Shown piece by piece: positions 1 to 7,595 of a stretch of 64,000 nucleotides of DNA (positions are counted from its first letter, which is position 1; the number at the start of each line of letters is the position of its first letter). Below the pieces are notes generated by a model that saw only the letters and a list, made by a program, of their open reading frames with translations, had not been told where the DNA came from and did no database searches. Origin of the DNA: an uncultured Acidobacteriota bacterium (lineage in GTDB: Bacteria; Acidobacteriota; CAIWXX01). The stretch is from the NCBI GenBank assembly GCA_903916735.1, contig CAIWXX010000137.1, forward strand, positions 1 to 64,000, read 5' to 3'. Made by a program: the position numbers and the translations under genes.

Positions 1-50
1 AACATCGATGATGGACGATGGATCGGACACCCAAACACCATCATCCCGAA

Positions 51-122
51 GAGCCGGATGTGAGATCCACCTGTCCGGTTCTGTGAGAGCTGGGGGAGGG
101 CAACCTCCCCCGGCTACTCGAC
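51..122 (+). mobile_element. 3' end of a group II intron (domains V and VI)
   Basis: Positions 51-81 match the group II intron domain V pattern: GAGCCGGA at the 5' side pairs with TCCGGTTC at the 3' side, with the AGC catalytic triad at the stem base. It is followed at about 85-118 by a GGGGGAGG...CCTCCCCC hairpin that fits domain VI, and the intron probably ends at CTACTCGAC near 122. The intron's reverse transcriptase would lie left of the window. The AT-richer sequence after 122 belongs to the flank, which is an IS91-like remnant on the opposite strand. The intron class (perhaps C) cannot be settled from this piece. Confidence 0.7.
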
Positions 123-247
123 GCCAGGAGGAGACGTTTTTGGCGGTTTGCAGCAAAAACATGAAAATATGCGTTTGGAACAGCGCATTTTGAAAGCTGA
201 GTCAAAGTGAGGTAAAGGTTTCCTGCTGCGTGATTGCTCGGGGCTGA

Positions 248-632
248 CTAGAAGCAGAAGGCATCTGAGCTGGAGCCATCGTCCCGATCGCCGTGCGGCT
301 TGGGGGAGAAGGCAGGAGGCGGACGTTCTGGGAGCTGGAGAACTTCGAAAACGAACTTGATGCACGCCCGGATTTTGCCGGCGACATCCGATTGGTTGCA
401 TGCTTCGATGACCAAAATCACTTCGAACTTCGAATCGCATTCGCTTAGAAGGGGGTCTGTTTCGTGAACTTGTTGAATCATGCGTGCCCAGGATTTTCGT
501 CGAGCCTTGATCCAGTCCTCCTCAGGCTCAGTAATGGTTGATCCTGGAGATGTGTCGGGATGCGGCTTCGATCCACGTTGAGCTTCTTTCCCTCTATGAG
601 CGTTTGAATATTTGCCGAAGTAATGATTATGT
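248..632 (-). pseudogene. IS91-like transposase remnant, C-terminal part
   Basis: A reverse-strand frame encodes only the C-terminal part of an IS91-type (Y2, rolling-circle) transposase: a YSNAHRGKEA segment, then a SWARMIQQVHETDPLL stretch and a FEVILVIEA block, which correspond to the usual tail with its zinc-ribbon-like region. The CxxC of intact members is lost here (SECDSKFE). The same segments occur at 6960-7318 on the plus strand, so the window has two remnants of one element family in opposite orientation. The frame runs on past 632 into unrelated sequence and is not a complete gene. The N-terminal HUH part is missing. Confidence 0.75.
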
Positions 633-654
633 GTCGCGACACAATTAGTGTTAG

Positions 655-1325
655 CGCAACCTTGCGCTAATGCGAAAAAGAAAGAACTGATTGGAGAGTT
701 CAAGAATGGAGGCCAGGAGTGGCAGACGAAAGGCAGCCCGGAAAAGGTCAATGGTCATGATTTTGAGGACAAGGAATTGGGCAAAGGGCTGCCCTACGGA
801 ATACACGATATTTTCAGAAATAAGGGTTGGGTCAGTGTGGGCATTGATCACGACACCGCGGAATCTGCCGTTGCCTCCATCCGGCAATGGTGGCTGCGCA
901 TGGGAAAAACTGCGTACACCGAGGCCACGCAACTGCTCATCACCGCGGGTTCAGGAGGCAGCAACGGCTATCGGATCCGGTTGTGGAAACGAGAGTTGCA
1001 GAAATTGGCGGACGAGTTGGGCCTAACGATCTCGGTGTGTCATTTCCCGCCAGGGATTCGCAAATGGAACAAGATCGAGCACCAGGTGTTCTGTCATATC
1101 ACCGCAAATTGGCGAACACGGCCGCTATCAAGTCTGGAAACGGTGGTGAACCTGATCGCCAACACGACAACCACCAAGGGCTTGCGGATTGAATGTGAAT
1201 TGGACAAGGGTGAATATGCACGGGGTATCGTGGTAACCCCCGATTAGATGCGCTCATTGAATATAACCCCGTCAGAAACCTGCGGCGCCTTGAACTACAA
1301 AATTACCCCCAAAAGTCAATGTTGA
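655..1325 (+). pseudogene. ISAzo13-like transposase remnant
   Basis: This is the C-terminal DDE part of an ISAzo13/Rhodopirellula-type transposase (PF07592 style): a GLPYGIHDIFRNKGWVSVG stretch, the ITAGSGGSNGYR block, CHFPPG.RKWNKIEH with the catalytic Glu, and TTTTKGLRIECELDKGEY. Three lesions are visible. The N-terminus is cut off at about 655. The middle catalytic Asp of the usual ADSGGSNG block is Gly. An in-frame TAG at 1245-1247 interrupts the gene, after which the same frame continues with a LNYKITPKS tail to a TGA at 1323-1325. It lies between the IS91 remnant and a truncated methyltransferase, so the element or its deletion probably caused that truncation. Not functional. Confidence 0.8.
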
Positions 1326-1349
1326 GAAAATATGTATGTTCCACCTTAT

Positions 1350-1484
1350 TTATTTTTGACTCCTAAGCGCATTGGTCAGCGCACCTGCGCCGCAAGGAGC
1401 ATCCAGAACTTTGGCGCCAGGCGATAGGCCTAATCCTGAAATACGCTGTAGAACGGCATTTTCAATAATAGACAGAGGCTGCAT
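1350..1484 (-). pseudogene. truncated SAM-dependent methyltransferase, N-terminal piece
   Basis: The reverse strand from ATG at 1484 reads MQPLSIIENAVLQRISGLGL, then KVLDAPCGAGALTNAL, and ends at TAA 1350. The VLDAPCGAGALT segment is a textbook class I methyltransferase motif I (SAM-binding glycine loop). Only 44 codons remain where about 200 or more are expected, and the break coincides with the end of the ISAzo13 remnant. The frame stays open upstream to about 1610, so a start further up is possible. It sits downstream of, and on the same strand as, the substrate-binding lipoprotein gene. The substrate cannot be inferred. Confidence 0.55.
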
Positions 1485-1647
1485 GGGTGTACGCACTCGG
1501 AGCAAATCCGGCAGGAGAGATAAAAATATATTTTTGGACTTTTCCGAACTTCGAATCTCAACTGCAATCCTTTTGTGCTTAAATTGATAGGCTACGCGAG
1601 TTGCCGGTTTCTACTTACCATTTATCCATTGTGGCTCGATTACAGAA

Positions 1648-2652
1648 TCATCGCCTGATGATTTTATCGGCTCGTGACAGAAGCGATTCGGATATTTTCA
1701 ATTTCAGCCGATTCGCAACAGCAATATTGATTATCAACTTGGTAGTCTTAGCAGGTTGAAACGGAATCTGGGCCGGCGATTCGCCTCGAATGACGCGCGC
1801 CGCCATCGTACCCGCATCACGCCCGGCATCTTCAAAGTCGCGTGATACACCAAGCACCGCTCCTGCTTCCACCTGGCTGCTTTGAAAAACGAAAAGCGGC
1901 TTTCCCGCCTGGTTTGCGGCCTGGACGATTGCGGCATAGCCGGCGCTTGTTAGATTATCTGAAATCTGGCAAATCGCATCCACGTCTTGGCTGCAGAGTG
2001 CTACTGCTGCGTCCGGTATCTCGACGCTGGTATTAGCCGGTAAGGAATTCAATTCGATTCCGGCTTTTTGTGCCTCTTTCCCTAGTTCATCTCTATAGAA
2101 GACAGAGTTGACTTCAGCCGGGCAGAAAAGTGTAGCAATTCGACGGGCATTGGGAAGGCACATCTTGAGAGAGTTGATCATGCCGTAGAAATCACTCATT
2201 GTGTAAACGCCTGTAACCCAGGGCAGATGTTCCTGATCTGTCTTGCCGGCTCCCGCGGGGATAGGATTGGCAACGTATGTGAAAACAATCGGGATTTTCC
2301 GCCCACGCTGAATGGCGGCCTGCAGCGCCGGCGTCGAAATGGGAATAAAGAGATCAACTCCGGATGTCAATCCGGCGTCGACGAGAGTGTTAAGAATCGA
2401 CATGTCGCCTTGAGCGTTACGTTCCGTCACTTCATAATCGATCCCTTCCTTCAATCCGGATAGATGCAGCCCATCATGCACACCGGCTCGTGCCGCATCA
2501 CTCCCTGGCGCGGAGACAAGATCAAGAATTGTGATCTGCCACGTTTTTCCATATTGTGGAGTTCCCCGCGTTGTTGAGGAATGACATCCACTGAAAAAAA
2601 AGGATATCGAAAAAAGAAAAATCGCGCATCGGGATGAGAAATTATTCTTCAT
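1648..2652 (-). CDS. ABC transporter substrate-binding lipoprotein (PF04392-type)
   Basis: This is a 334-residue exported protein. The N-terminus is a lipoprotein signal: basic MKNNFSSR, a hydrophobic core and the lipobox-like FFSGC with Cys23. The mature part has the layout of the ABC_sub_bind family (TrpX-like periplasmic binding proteins): an early ILDLVSAPGSDAARAG lobe, DLFIPISTPALQAA, an IPIVFTYVANPI hinge, and a late FVFQSSQVEAGAVLGVSRDF segment. Family members bind amino acids or similar small ligands and hand them to a membrane permease and ATPase. Neither partner gene is next to it here, so it may be an orphan, or the rest was lost to the rearrangements on both sides. The ligand is unknown. 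Confidence 0.85.
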   Translation of the reverse strand: MKNNFSSRCAIFLFSISFFFSGCHSSTTRGTPQYGKTWQITILDLVSAPGSDAARAGVHDGLHLSGLKEGIDYEVTERNAQGDMSILNTLVDAGLTSGVDLFIPISTPALQAAIQRGRKIPIVFTYVANPIPAGAGKTDQEHLPWVTGVYTMSDFYGMINSLKMCLPNARRIATLFCPAEVNSVFYRDELGKEAQKAGIELNSLPANTSVEIPDAAVALCSQDVDAICQISDNLTSAGYAAIVQAANQAGKPLFVFQSSQVEAGAVLGVSRDFEDAGRDAGTMAARVIRGESPAQIPFQPAKTTKLIINIAVANRLKLKISESLLSRADKIIRR

Positions 2653-2670
2653 GCTGTAAAAGGTAGCGTT

Positions 2671-3135
2671 TTATGTATAAGAAGTCCAGTAAATGAATGG
2701 ATACGAATATCTGAGGTTTCGTCTATAATATCGATATCCATATAAACCTTGCCGGTGGAAAGTCGGATCCATCGATCTGAAATTTTCGCGTGCCTGTGCT
2801 TTGTCATCGTCGTGCGACCAGAGAGTTGTTTGAGTTGCATCCGAGGCGCCAAAAGACTTCTGTGTGACATAGGCATGATAATCTGAGATCGTGATCGCAC
2901 CGCTATGGTCGATCTGCGCACGCAATCGAAGATTTTCGATCCGGCCTTTTCGTGCCACTATTTCGGTCAACTCGGCAGAGAAATCGCGAAGTACGTCAGG
3001 GCCTGCCAAAGAGATAATATTGAGCAGTCCACAAGCCCTACCGAAGTTCATTGCCATTCCTTTGTCGTGCCGCTCGTTGCCAAATGTGGAGATGAGGAGG
3101 TGCTTTTGGCAACCTTTAATGCCAACGGAAGCCAT
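2671..3135 (-). CDS. hypothetical protein, possibly remnant of a larger gene
   Basis: A 154-codon reverse frame lies just upstream of the substrate-binding lipoprotein gene. I do not recognise it. Its middle part (residues about 30-100: LNIISLAGPDVLRDFSAEL, then RIENLRLRAQIDHSGAITI) is protein-like and faintly recalls PAS-type sensor segments. The last 40 residues are rich in Tyr and Arg and look like a frame that has drifted out of register. No good ribosome-binding site stands before the ATG, and the upstream side abuts a mobile-element end at 3174-3232. It may be the decayed tail of a sensor protein that once accompanied the binding protein. Confidence 0.3.
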   Translation of the reverse strand: MASVGIKGCQKHLLISTFGNERHDKGMAMNFGRACGLLNIISLAGPDVLRDFSAELTEIVARKGRIENLRLRAQIDHSGAITISDYHAYVTQKSFGASDATQTTLWSHDDDKAQARENFRSMDPTFHRQGLYGYRYYRRNLRYSYPFIYWTSYT

Positions 3136-3173
3136 GAACTGCGGATTCCTCTCTGTCTCAGTGGCGTGGGGAT

Positions 3174-3232
3174 GTCAACTATCGTTGACATGTCTCCGGT
3201 TGGTGACAGGACCCTGATTTCAAGCTCCTGGC
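3174..3232 (+). repeat. 59-bp mobile-element end, copy 1 (contains GTCAAC palindrome)
   Basis: This stretch is repeated almost exactly at 6232-6290, directly upstream of an IS91-like transposase remnant. It opens with the interrupted palindrome GTCAAC-TATC-GTTGAC and ends with TTTCAAGCTCCTGGC. The two copies differ at only a few positions. This copy has no transposase after it, so it looks like a stranded element end. Confidence 0.7.
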
Positions 3233-3272
3233 ATGCGATTTGACGCGCGGTGCCATTAGGGCTGTCAACTAC

Positions 3273-3288
3273 TGTTGACGGTCGCCGC
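3273..3288. repeat. interrupted palindrome GTCAAC-N4-GTTGAC
   Basis: This is a third occurrence of the 16-bp palindrome found inside the 59-bp repeat at 3174 and 6232, here with the spacer TACT and followed by GGTCGCCG, which resembles the GTCGCCGG after the 6232 copy. The rest of the 59-bp unit is not conserved. It may be a more diverged end of the same element family. Confidence 0.5.
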
Positions 3289-3364
3289 TGGGGCGTCGCG
3301 CTGGATTTTGAAGGGGATGCGCACGAGGCGGGGCTGGCCCCGAAATTGCACCTACTCTTGAATC

Positions 3365-3590
3365 GTGGCCACTTCACGCTCGGAAACCCGCGAGCCCTCG
3401 GCGTATAAACCGCGGCTTCATGACATGAAGCACATCTTCGCCGTTCACCGGGTAACGTCCTGGTACCAGCAAGGCGCGGACGTACAGAACCTTCTGCCCA
3501 AAAGTTGTCGACCTACCTGGGGCACGTCAAGCTCGCAGCCACCCAGGTGTACCTGACGATGACGCCGGAGTTATTGCAGGAAGCCTCGAC
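3365..3590 (+). pseudogene. tyrosine recombinase (integrase) fragment, frameshifted
   Basis: The C-terminal catalytic part of a XerC/D-like or transposon-type integrase can be read across two frames. The first carries RLHDMKHIFAVHRV and GADVQNLLPK, the second STYLGHVKLAATQVYL with the nucleophile Tyr codon at 3550-3552. A one-base slip near 3500 in an AAAAG run separates them. The usual H-x-x-R motif reads HDMK, so the second catalytic Arg is Lys. The N-terminal core-binding domain is missing. This is clearly a dead fragment. Confidence 0.7.
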
Positions 3591-3975
3591 CCTACCGGGA
3601 TTCATACGATGGTTGAGCGCCATGTCGTTGCGCGTCGCCATCTGCCAGCAGGACAGCTCCGCCAGCCTCGTTTCCAGATTCTCCTTGCGGGCTGCTCCTC
3701 GATCCCCGCCTGCTAGAATACACGCCATTGGCAAATGTGTTCGGCTCTTTCTTTCTACCTCCTGCCGCCCATTGCCAGGCCCCTCCTCGTATCAGGCCCT
3801 CTTGCGCTCTGCTCAGCGCTGCGCGAGGCGTAAGATAGCCGCTGCCGCCTGCTTCGGCTCGCCGCTACTCCGAATCTCAGGGGAGATGTGAGCCCTTGAC
3901 AAAGTTATGAGCGTATGCTCATAATGATGATGAGTGATGTTGATGCTGAGACCATGCTGCAAAAGAAGGGTGTCC
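3591..3975. other. gene-free stretch of mobile-element debris
   Basis: The open frames here are short, rich in Arg, Ser and Pro, and have no recognisable domain on either strand. It separates the integrase fragment from the broken DUF134 gene. No promoter or terminator could be assigned. Confidence 0.4.
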
Positions 3976-4365
3976 ATGGAAGCGGGAGATACCTTCTTTA
4001 AGCCAAGAGGCGTGCCGTCGAGCCTGTTGTAAGCTGTTATGATGAGCCTGGATGAGTTCGAGGCAATCAGACTGGTGGATCTGGCCGGGATGTATCAGGA
4101 TGCTGGCTCCGCTCAGATGGACATTTCGCGACAGACCCTGGGACGCATCCTGGAGCGAGCACACCGGAAAATTGTCGACGTCCTGGTGCAAGGCAAAGCC
4201 CTGAGGATTGAGGGCGGGAATGTCGATGTGCAGTTGAAAATTCAGCCGCGATGCCCTAAATGCCGTTACAGCCTCTCCAGGATGCCGAGTGCGATTATTG
4301 AAGGACGATGCCATCACTTCCGCCGAACGGCGTTAGGCTCGCCGGAAAAATTTTCGAAAGAGTAG
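3976..4365 (+). pseudogene. DUF134 (UPF0251) DNA-binding protein gene, interrupted by a stop
   Basis: The plus frame from ATG 3976 starts MEAGDTFFKPRGVPSSLL, matching the N-terminal TxFKPRG segment of DUF134 proteins. It hits TAA at 4030-4032, then resumes in the same frame at 4039 with MMSLDEFEAIRLVDLAGMYQ, SRQTLGRILERAHRKI and KALRIEGG, the family's helix-turn-helix core. A C-terminal CPKC pair follows. The gene is therefore split by a nonsense codon; reinitiation at 4039 could still make a 108-residue protein lacking the N-terminal segment. DUF134 genes commonly neighbour NifX/NifB-like genes in anaerobes, which agrees with the next gene here. Confidence 0.7.
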
Positions 4366-4514
4366 GCTGTGTTGTGAAAATTTGTTTCCCGACTGCTAAA
4401 ACCGAACAGCTGAAAGCTCAAACATACAACCAACCTGGTTCTGGGAGCATCTCCCCAAATAGGCACTCCAGGGCTGAAGAATGCTGACCGGTCCTAGCCC
4501 GACGATATTAACCA

Positions 4515-4529
4515 GGCGCTTCAAGCGCC
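4515..4529. other. short perfect palindrome upstream of the NifX-like gene
   Basis: GGCGCTT-C-AAGCGCC is a perfect 7-bp inverted repeat about 20 bases before the NifX-like start codon, close to its AAAGGAA ribosome-binding sequence. It could be an operator or a leader hairpin. The position is the only support. Confidence 0.3.
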
Positions 4530-4548
4530 AGCAAAGGAAAAAACACAA

Positions 4549-4929
4549 ATGAACATCTGTATTCCAATCACCGAGGACAAGGGACTCCAGAGTCCCGTCA
4601 GCGCCCACTTCGGATCGGCGCCTCTCTTCCTTATTGCCGACACCGAGAGTGGCAGTTGCCGGGCGATCGCAAATGCGAACATGCATCATAGTCATGGCAT
4701 GTGCCAGCCTCTCCAGTCGCTCGCCGGCGAAAAGTTTGATGGCATGGTCGTCGGTGGGATCGGAATGGGCGCGCTGAACAAGCTCATGGCCTCGGGCATT
4801 CAGGTATTCCTGTCGGAACATGGGACTGTCGGTGAAACGGTGACGGCCTTTAAAGCCGGAGCGCTACGATTGGTGACGCCGGAGAGAGCATGCCACGCGC
4901 ATGGGCACGGTCATGGCGGGTCACAGTAA
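4549..4929 (+). CDS. NifX/NifB-type dinitrogenase iron-molybdenum cofactor family protein
   Basis: A 126-residue protein of the Nitro_FeMo-Co family (PF02579, MTH1175 type). It shows the typical opening MNICIPITEDKGLQSPVSAHFGSAP, a central HHSHGMCQPLQSLAG metal-linked motif and FDGMVVGGIGMGALNKLMASGI. It ends with a HAHGHGHGG histidine tail. Family members bind Fe-S or Fe-Mo clusters during cofactor assembly; stand-alone copies outside nif clusters are common and mostly uncharacterised. An AAAGGAAAA ribosome-binding sequence precedes the ATG. It lies between the broken DUF134 gene and trmO, all on one strand, probably one transcription unit. No other nif gene is present, so nitrogen fixation is not implied. 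Confidence 0.85.
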   Translation: MNICIPITEDKGLQSPVSAHFGSAPLFLIADTESGSCRAIANANMHHSHGMCQPLQSLAGEKFDGMVVGGIGMGALNKLMASGIQVFLSEHGTVGETVTAFKAGALRLVTPERACHAHGHGHGGSQ

Positions 4930-4951
4930 CAAGAATCCCGGTCGTGGTGAC

Positions 4952-5458
4952 ATGGATCAATCAGACGAACATCATTCCGGGCTTGCATTCCACTCCATAG
5001 GAGTGATTCGCACGCCGTTCATTGAGGCCTCCGGGACGCCGATTCAATCGACGTATGCCGAAGGTGTTGAAGGCGACGTCTGGGTGAACGAGGCCTATGT
5101 GGATGCACTTGCGGATATCGAAGGGTTCGAGCGTGTGTGGTTGATTTATTGGCTGGATCGAGTCGGATGCTACAGGCCAAGAGTGGTTCCTTACCGCGAC
5201 ACTCGGGAACACGGACTCTTCGCGACACGATCTCCGTGCCGACCAAACCCGATTGGGATTTCCGTGGTTCGCCTGCTTCGGCGCGAGGAGAGGGTCCTCC
5301 ATGTGGTGGATGTCGATATTCTCGATAAGACTCCACTCCTTGATATCAAGCCGTATGTCCCCGAGTTTGATTCACATCCAATGTCTCGAGCTGGTTGGTT
5401 TGATCATGGCAGATCAAATCGCGAGGTAGCTGATAACCGGTTTCATGCCGATGAGTAA
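4952..5458 (+). CDS. trmO: tRNA methyltransferase TrmO (TsaA/YaeB family)
   Basis: A 168-residue TsaA-like protein, which uses SAM to methylate the N6-threonylcarbamoyl group of A37 in tRNAs reading ANN codons. Recognisable segments are FHSIGVIRTPF near the N-terminus, the beta-barrel core GDVWVNEAYVDALADIEGF and WLIYWLDR, the SPCRPNPIGISVVRLL motif, and the conserved LDIKPYVPEFD. The start at 4952 is preferred over an in-frame start at 4901, which would overlap the NifX-like gene by 29 bases and add a non-family extension. The gene appears intact. A second, decayed copy of most of it is at 8581-9028. Confidence 0.88.
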   Translation: MDQSDEHHSGLAFHSIGVIRTPFIEASGTPIQSTYAEGVEGDVWVNEAYVDALADIEGFERVWLIYWLDRVGCYRPRVVPYRDTREHGLFATRSPCRPNPIGISVVRLLRREERVLHVVDVDILDKTPLLDIKPYVPEFDSHPMSRAGWFDHGRSNREVADNRFHADE

Positions 5459-5758
5459 TCTGGAACAGGAGGAGGATCGTAACCCTCGGACAGGGTCGAT
5501 TTGAAAATGTGCTCGCCGCTTGGTCAGGCCCTTGCCGGCGCTGTCATTTATTACGGATGCCAGCGCGCCGGCCGCCCGTGCCCTCGATTGCTTCGGCCTG
5601 CATGGCCGCGATTCTTCCCGATCTTGACTTCATCCCAGGCCTGCTCGTGGGTAATGCCAACAAGTACCACCGAGGTTTCACGCGCAGTCTGGCAGGCGTG
5701 ATAATCGCAGCCTTGATTTTGACTGGTGTCAGGAAGGTTGCGGGATCCAGCGGGAATT
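5013..5758 (+). repeat. left copy of a ~0.75-kb direct repeat (trmO-ydjM block)
   Basis: This block, from trmO codon 21 through the first half of ydjM, recurs at 8581-9329 with only scattered substitutions and a few small indels. It has a 1-base deletion in the ydjM part near 5570, while the trmO part is intact. Homology stops abruptly at 5758, after CGGGAATT. Confidence 0.9.
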
Positions 5759-5760
5759 AG
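5507..5760 (+). pseudogene. truncated, frameshifted ydjM copy
   Basis: The sequence begins exactly like the intact gene at 9077: ATG, MCSPLG, ALAGAVIYYGCQRAG. A single base is missing near 5570, where GCGCCGGCC stands against GCGCCGGCATG in the other copy. The rest then continues in the next frame with a DLDFIPGLLVGNANKYHRGF segment. The gene is cut off at 5758 where the repeat ends, losing the second half of the membrane protein. Not functional. Confidence 0.85.
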
Positions 5761-5814
5761 GTAACTACGAGCCGGCAGCTCTGGCCATCGTCTATGGCTT
5801 GCTCAAAGTAATCC

Positions 5815-6161
5815 ATGACAGAAAAGAAGCAGAAAGGTGCCCCAGGGGCAATCAGAACGCCAGCAAACACGGGTTCTACAGCCGGGTTCTTGACGAAGCC
5901 CAGAAGCTTCAGCTTAACGAAGCCCGCGAAGTTGAAGGCATTGACGAGGAAATAGCCCTCTTCCGCGTTAAGCTTCCCACGCACATGGATGAGCACCCCC
6001 AGCGCATCGACCTTCAGATGCTCGCCGCCACTACCATCACCCGCATGGTACGCACTAAGTTCCATATCAGCGCCGGACAAAAAAAATCGCTCAAGGATGC
6101 CATCACCAGGGTGCTTACCAAGATCGTCGTGCCACTGGGGGAAAAGGCAATTATTCGATAG
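5815..6161 (+). pseudogene. frameshifted GNQNA-motif protein of mobile-element type
   Basis: ATG 5815 begins MTEKKQKGAPG, but after the G run at about 5840 the natural continuation GNQNASKHGFYSRVLDEAQK lies in another frame. One base has apparently been lost there. The rest is coherent to the stop at 6161: REVEGIDEEIALFRVKL, then IDLQMLAATTITRMV and a LKDAITRVLTKI helix. Short proteins with a GNQNAxKHG(F/Y)YS motif are frequent in phages and integrated elements, next to terminase or transposase genes, but their role is not established. It is part of the foreign insert between the two trmO-ydjM copies. Confidence 0.55.
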
Positions 6162-6231
6162 CAGATGGATGGACGAAAGAAAAGCCATTCATTCTGGACT
6201 TACTATAAGGAGTGCGTATGGGGTGAGTGCC

Positions 6232-6290
6232 GTCAACGATCGTTGACATGTCGCCGGTTGGTGACAAGACCCTGATTTCAAGCTCCTGGC
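6232..6290 (+). repeat. 59-bp mobile-element end, copy 2 (contains GTCAAC palindrome)
   Basis: A near-identical partner of 3174-3232, starting with GTCAAC-GATC-GTTGAC and ending TTTCAAGCTCCTGGC. Here it is joined directly to the IS91-like transposase remnant, so it is most simply the 5' end of that element. IS91-type elements have no terminal inverted repeats, and a short palindrome at an end is in keeping with rolling-circle ends. Confidence 0.65.
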
Positions 6291-7318
6291 GCTGAGCTGC
6301 AAGACGAGAGGTTTCTGCCCGAGCTGCAGCGCGAAACATGCACTTCTCTAGGCCGAATTCGTTCAGGAGAAAGTGCTCCGGCCTGTGCCCCATCGGCTTG
6401 TCGTTTTCACTTTGCCGAAGATGTTGAGACCGTATTTCAAATTCCATCGCGAACTGCTCCCCAAGCTCTGCCTTTGTGCCTGGGACGCCCTGCGCGAATT
6501 CTTCAAGACTTCACTCTCCACTGGCGTTCTTCCCGGAGCGATCCTTACGATGAATACCGCAGGAGACTTCCTCGGATGGCAGCCACATGTGCACGGAATC
6601 GTGGTGACCTGTGGAGGATTTTTGTCGAACGGTGAATTCGAGCCGGCGCCGGCGATCGATGCGAAGATCGTGCGTGAGCTATTTGAAGCCAAGGTCTTTT
6701 CGTTGCTTCGTGAAAAGGGTCTCATCAGCCACGAGCTCGTGGACAAGATCAGGTCATGGAAGCACACAGAAGGTTCGATGCGTGGATCGGCCCTCCCATC
6801 ACAGACATGAAGGAGATCGTACAGATCGGCATGTAATGGACCAAAACTGAAATATTATGCGAAGGGCACGCAGCCTGATCAAGATATAGGTGCTCTGTTC
6901 GAACCCGACTCCAGAACTTTTGACTACGTGGATTGGATCGCCCGCCTCACCTCGCATATACCCGATAAGGATTGCCAGATGATCCACTATTTTGCAGCTT
7001 ATTCGAACGCTCATCGGGGCAAGGAAGCCAAGGCGGAATCAGCGCCACATCCCGACGGCTCGCCGGCATGAGCAACAGCCGATTCCGAAAAAGATTGGAT
7101 ACAAAAAGAGACGCAAGACCTGGGCTCGTCTTCTTAAGCAGGTATACGAAGTCGCCCCCCTTCTCTGCGAATGCGGTTCGAAGTTCGAAGTGATTTCGGT
7201 CATCGAGGCGCGCCATCACTCGAATGTCGTTGGCAAGATTCCGGCGAGCATCAAGTTCGTCTTCGAGGTACTCAAGCTCCAAGAGGATGGCGCCGGCTCA
7301 GATGCCTATTGCTTCTAA
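6291..7318 (+). pseudogene. IS91-like rolling-circle transposase remnant, near full length
   Basis: Pieces of one transposase follow each other in several frames: TRGFCPSCSAKHA (zinc-finger region), then LVVFTLPKMLRPYFKFHREL, AWDALREFFKTSL and FLGWQPHVHGIVV with the HUH-type HVH pair, ahead of GGFLSNGEFE. After breaks around 6310-6370 and 6785-6960 come DWIARLTSHIPDK, YSNAHRG and, in the frame ending at 7318, RRKTWARLLKQVYEVAPLL, CECGSKFEV and KFVFEVL. At least three frame changes and an internal deletion that removed the catalytic tyrosines' region make it dead. The 248-632 remnant is the same family. Confidence 0.75.
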
Positions 7319-7595
7319 TCCGCCCCGAACATGCACGCGACGGCCAACCTCTATCTGAAATACATTCTCGTCAATCGTGGCTCTTGACTGAGTCTGCCAA
7401 ATCCCCTACTCTGAACTCATGTATCCGCCGCACGGCACCGAAAACATATTCTCCAGGCGCCCTTCCACTGTCCCCGGGGTCGGCGGATGGACGCCTGGAG
7501 TGGTCCTATTAACCCAATATTACTACATCTGTAGAGTTCTCGGTATCCGGTCGAAAAAGCCAATCCTAATAACCTAACCAAGATGGAGGCGTGAG

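Noticed and set aside
4549-4929. Evidence for nitrogen fixation from the NifX-like gene
   Set aside because: Stand-alone members of this family are common; no nifHDK, nifB or nifEN is present.
5757-6188. 143-codon minus-strand frame opposite the GNQNA-motif remnant
   Set aside because: The plus-strand reading shows a coherent protein with a recognisable motif and one frameshift; the minus frame has none.
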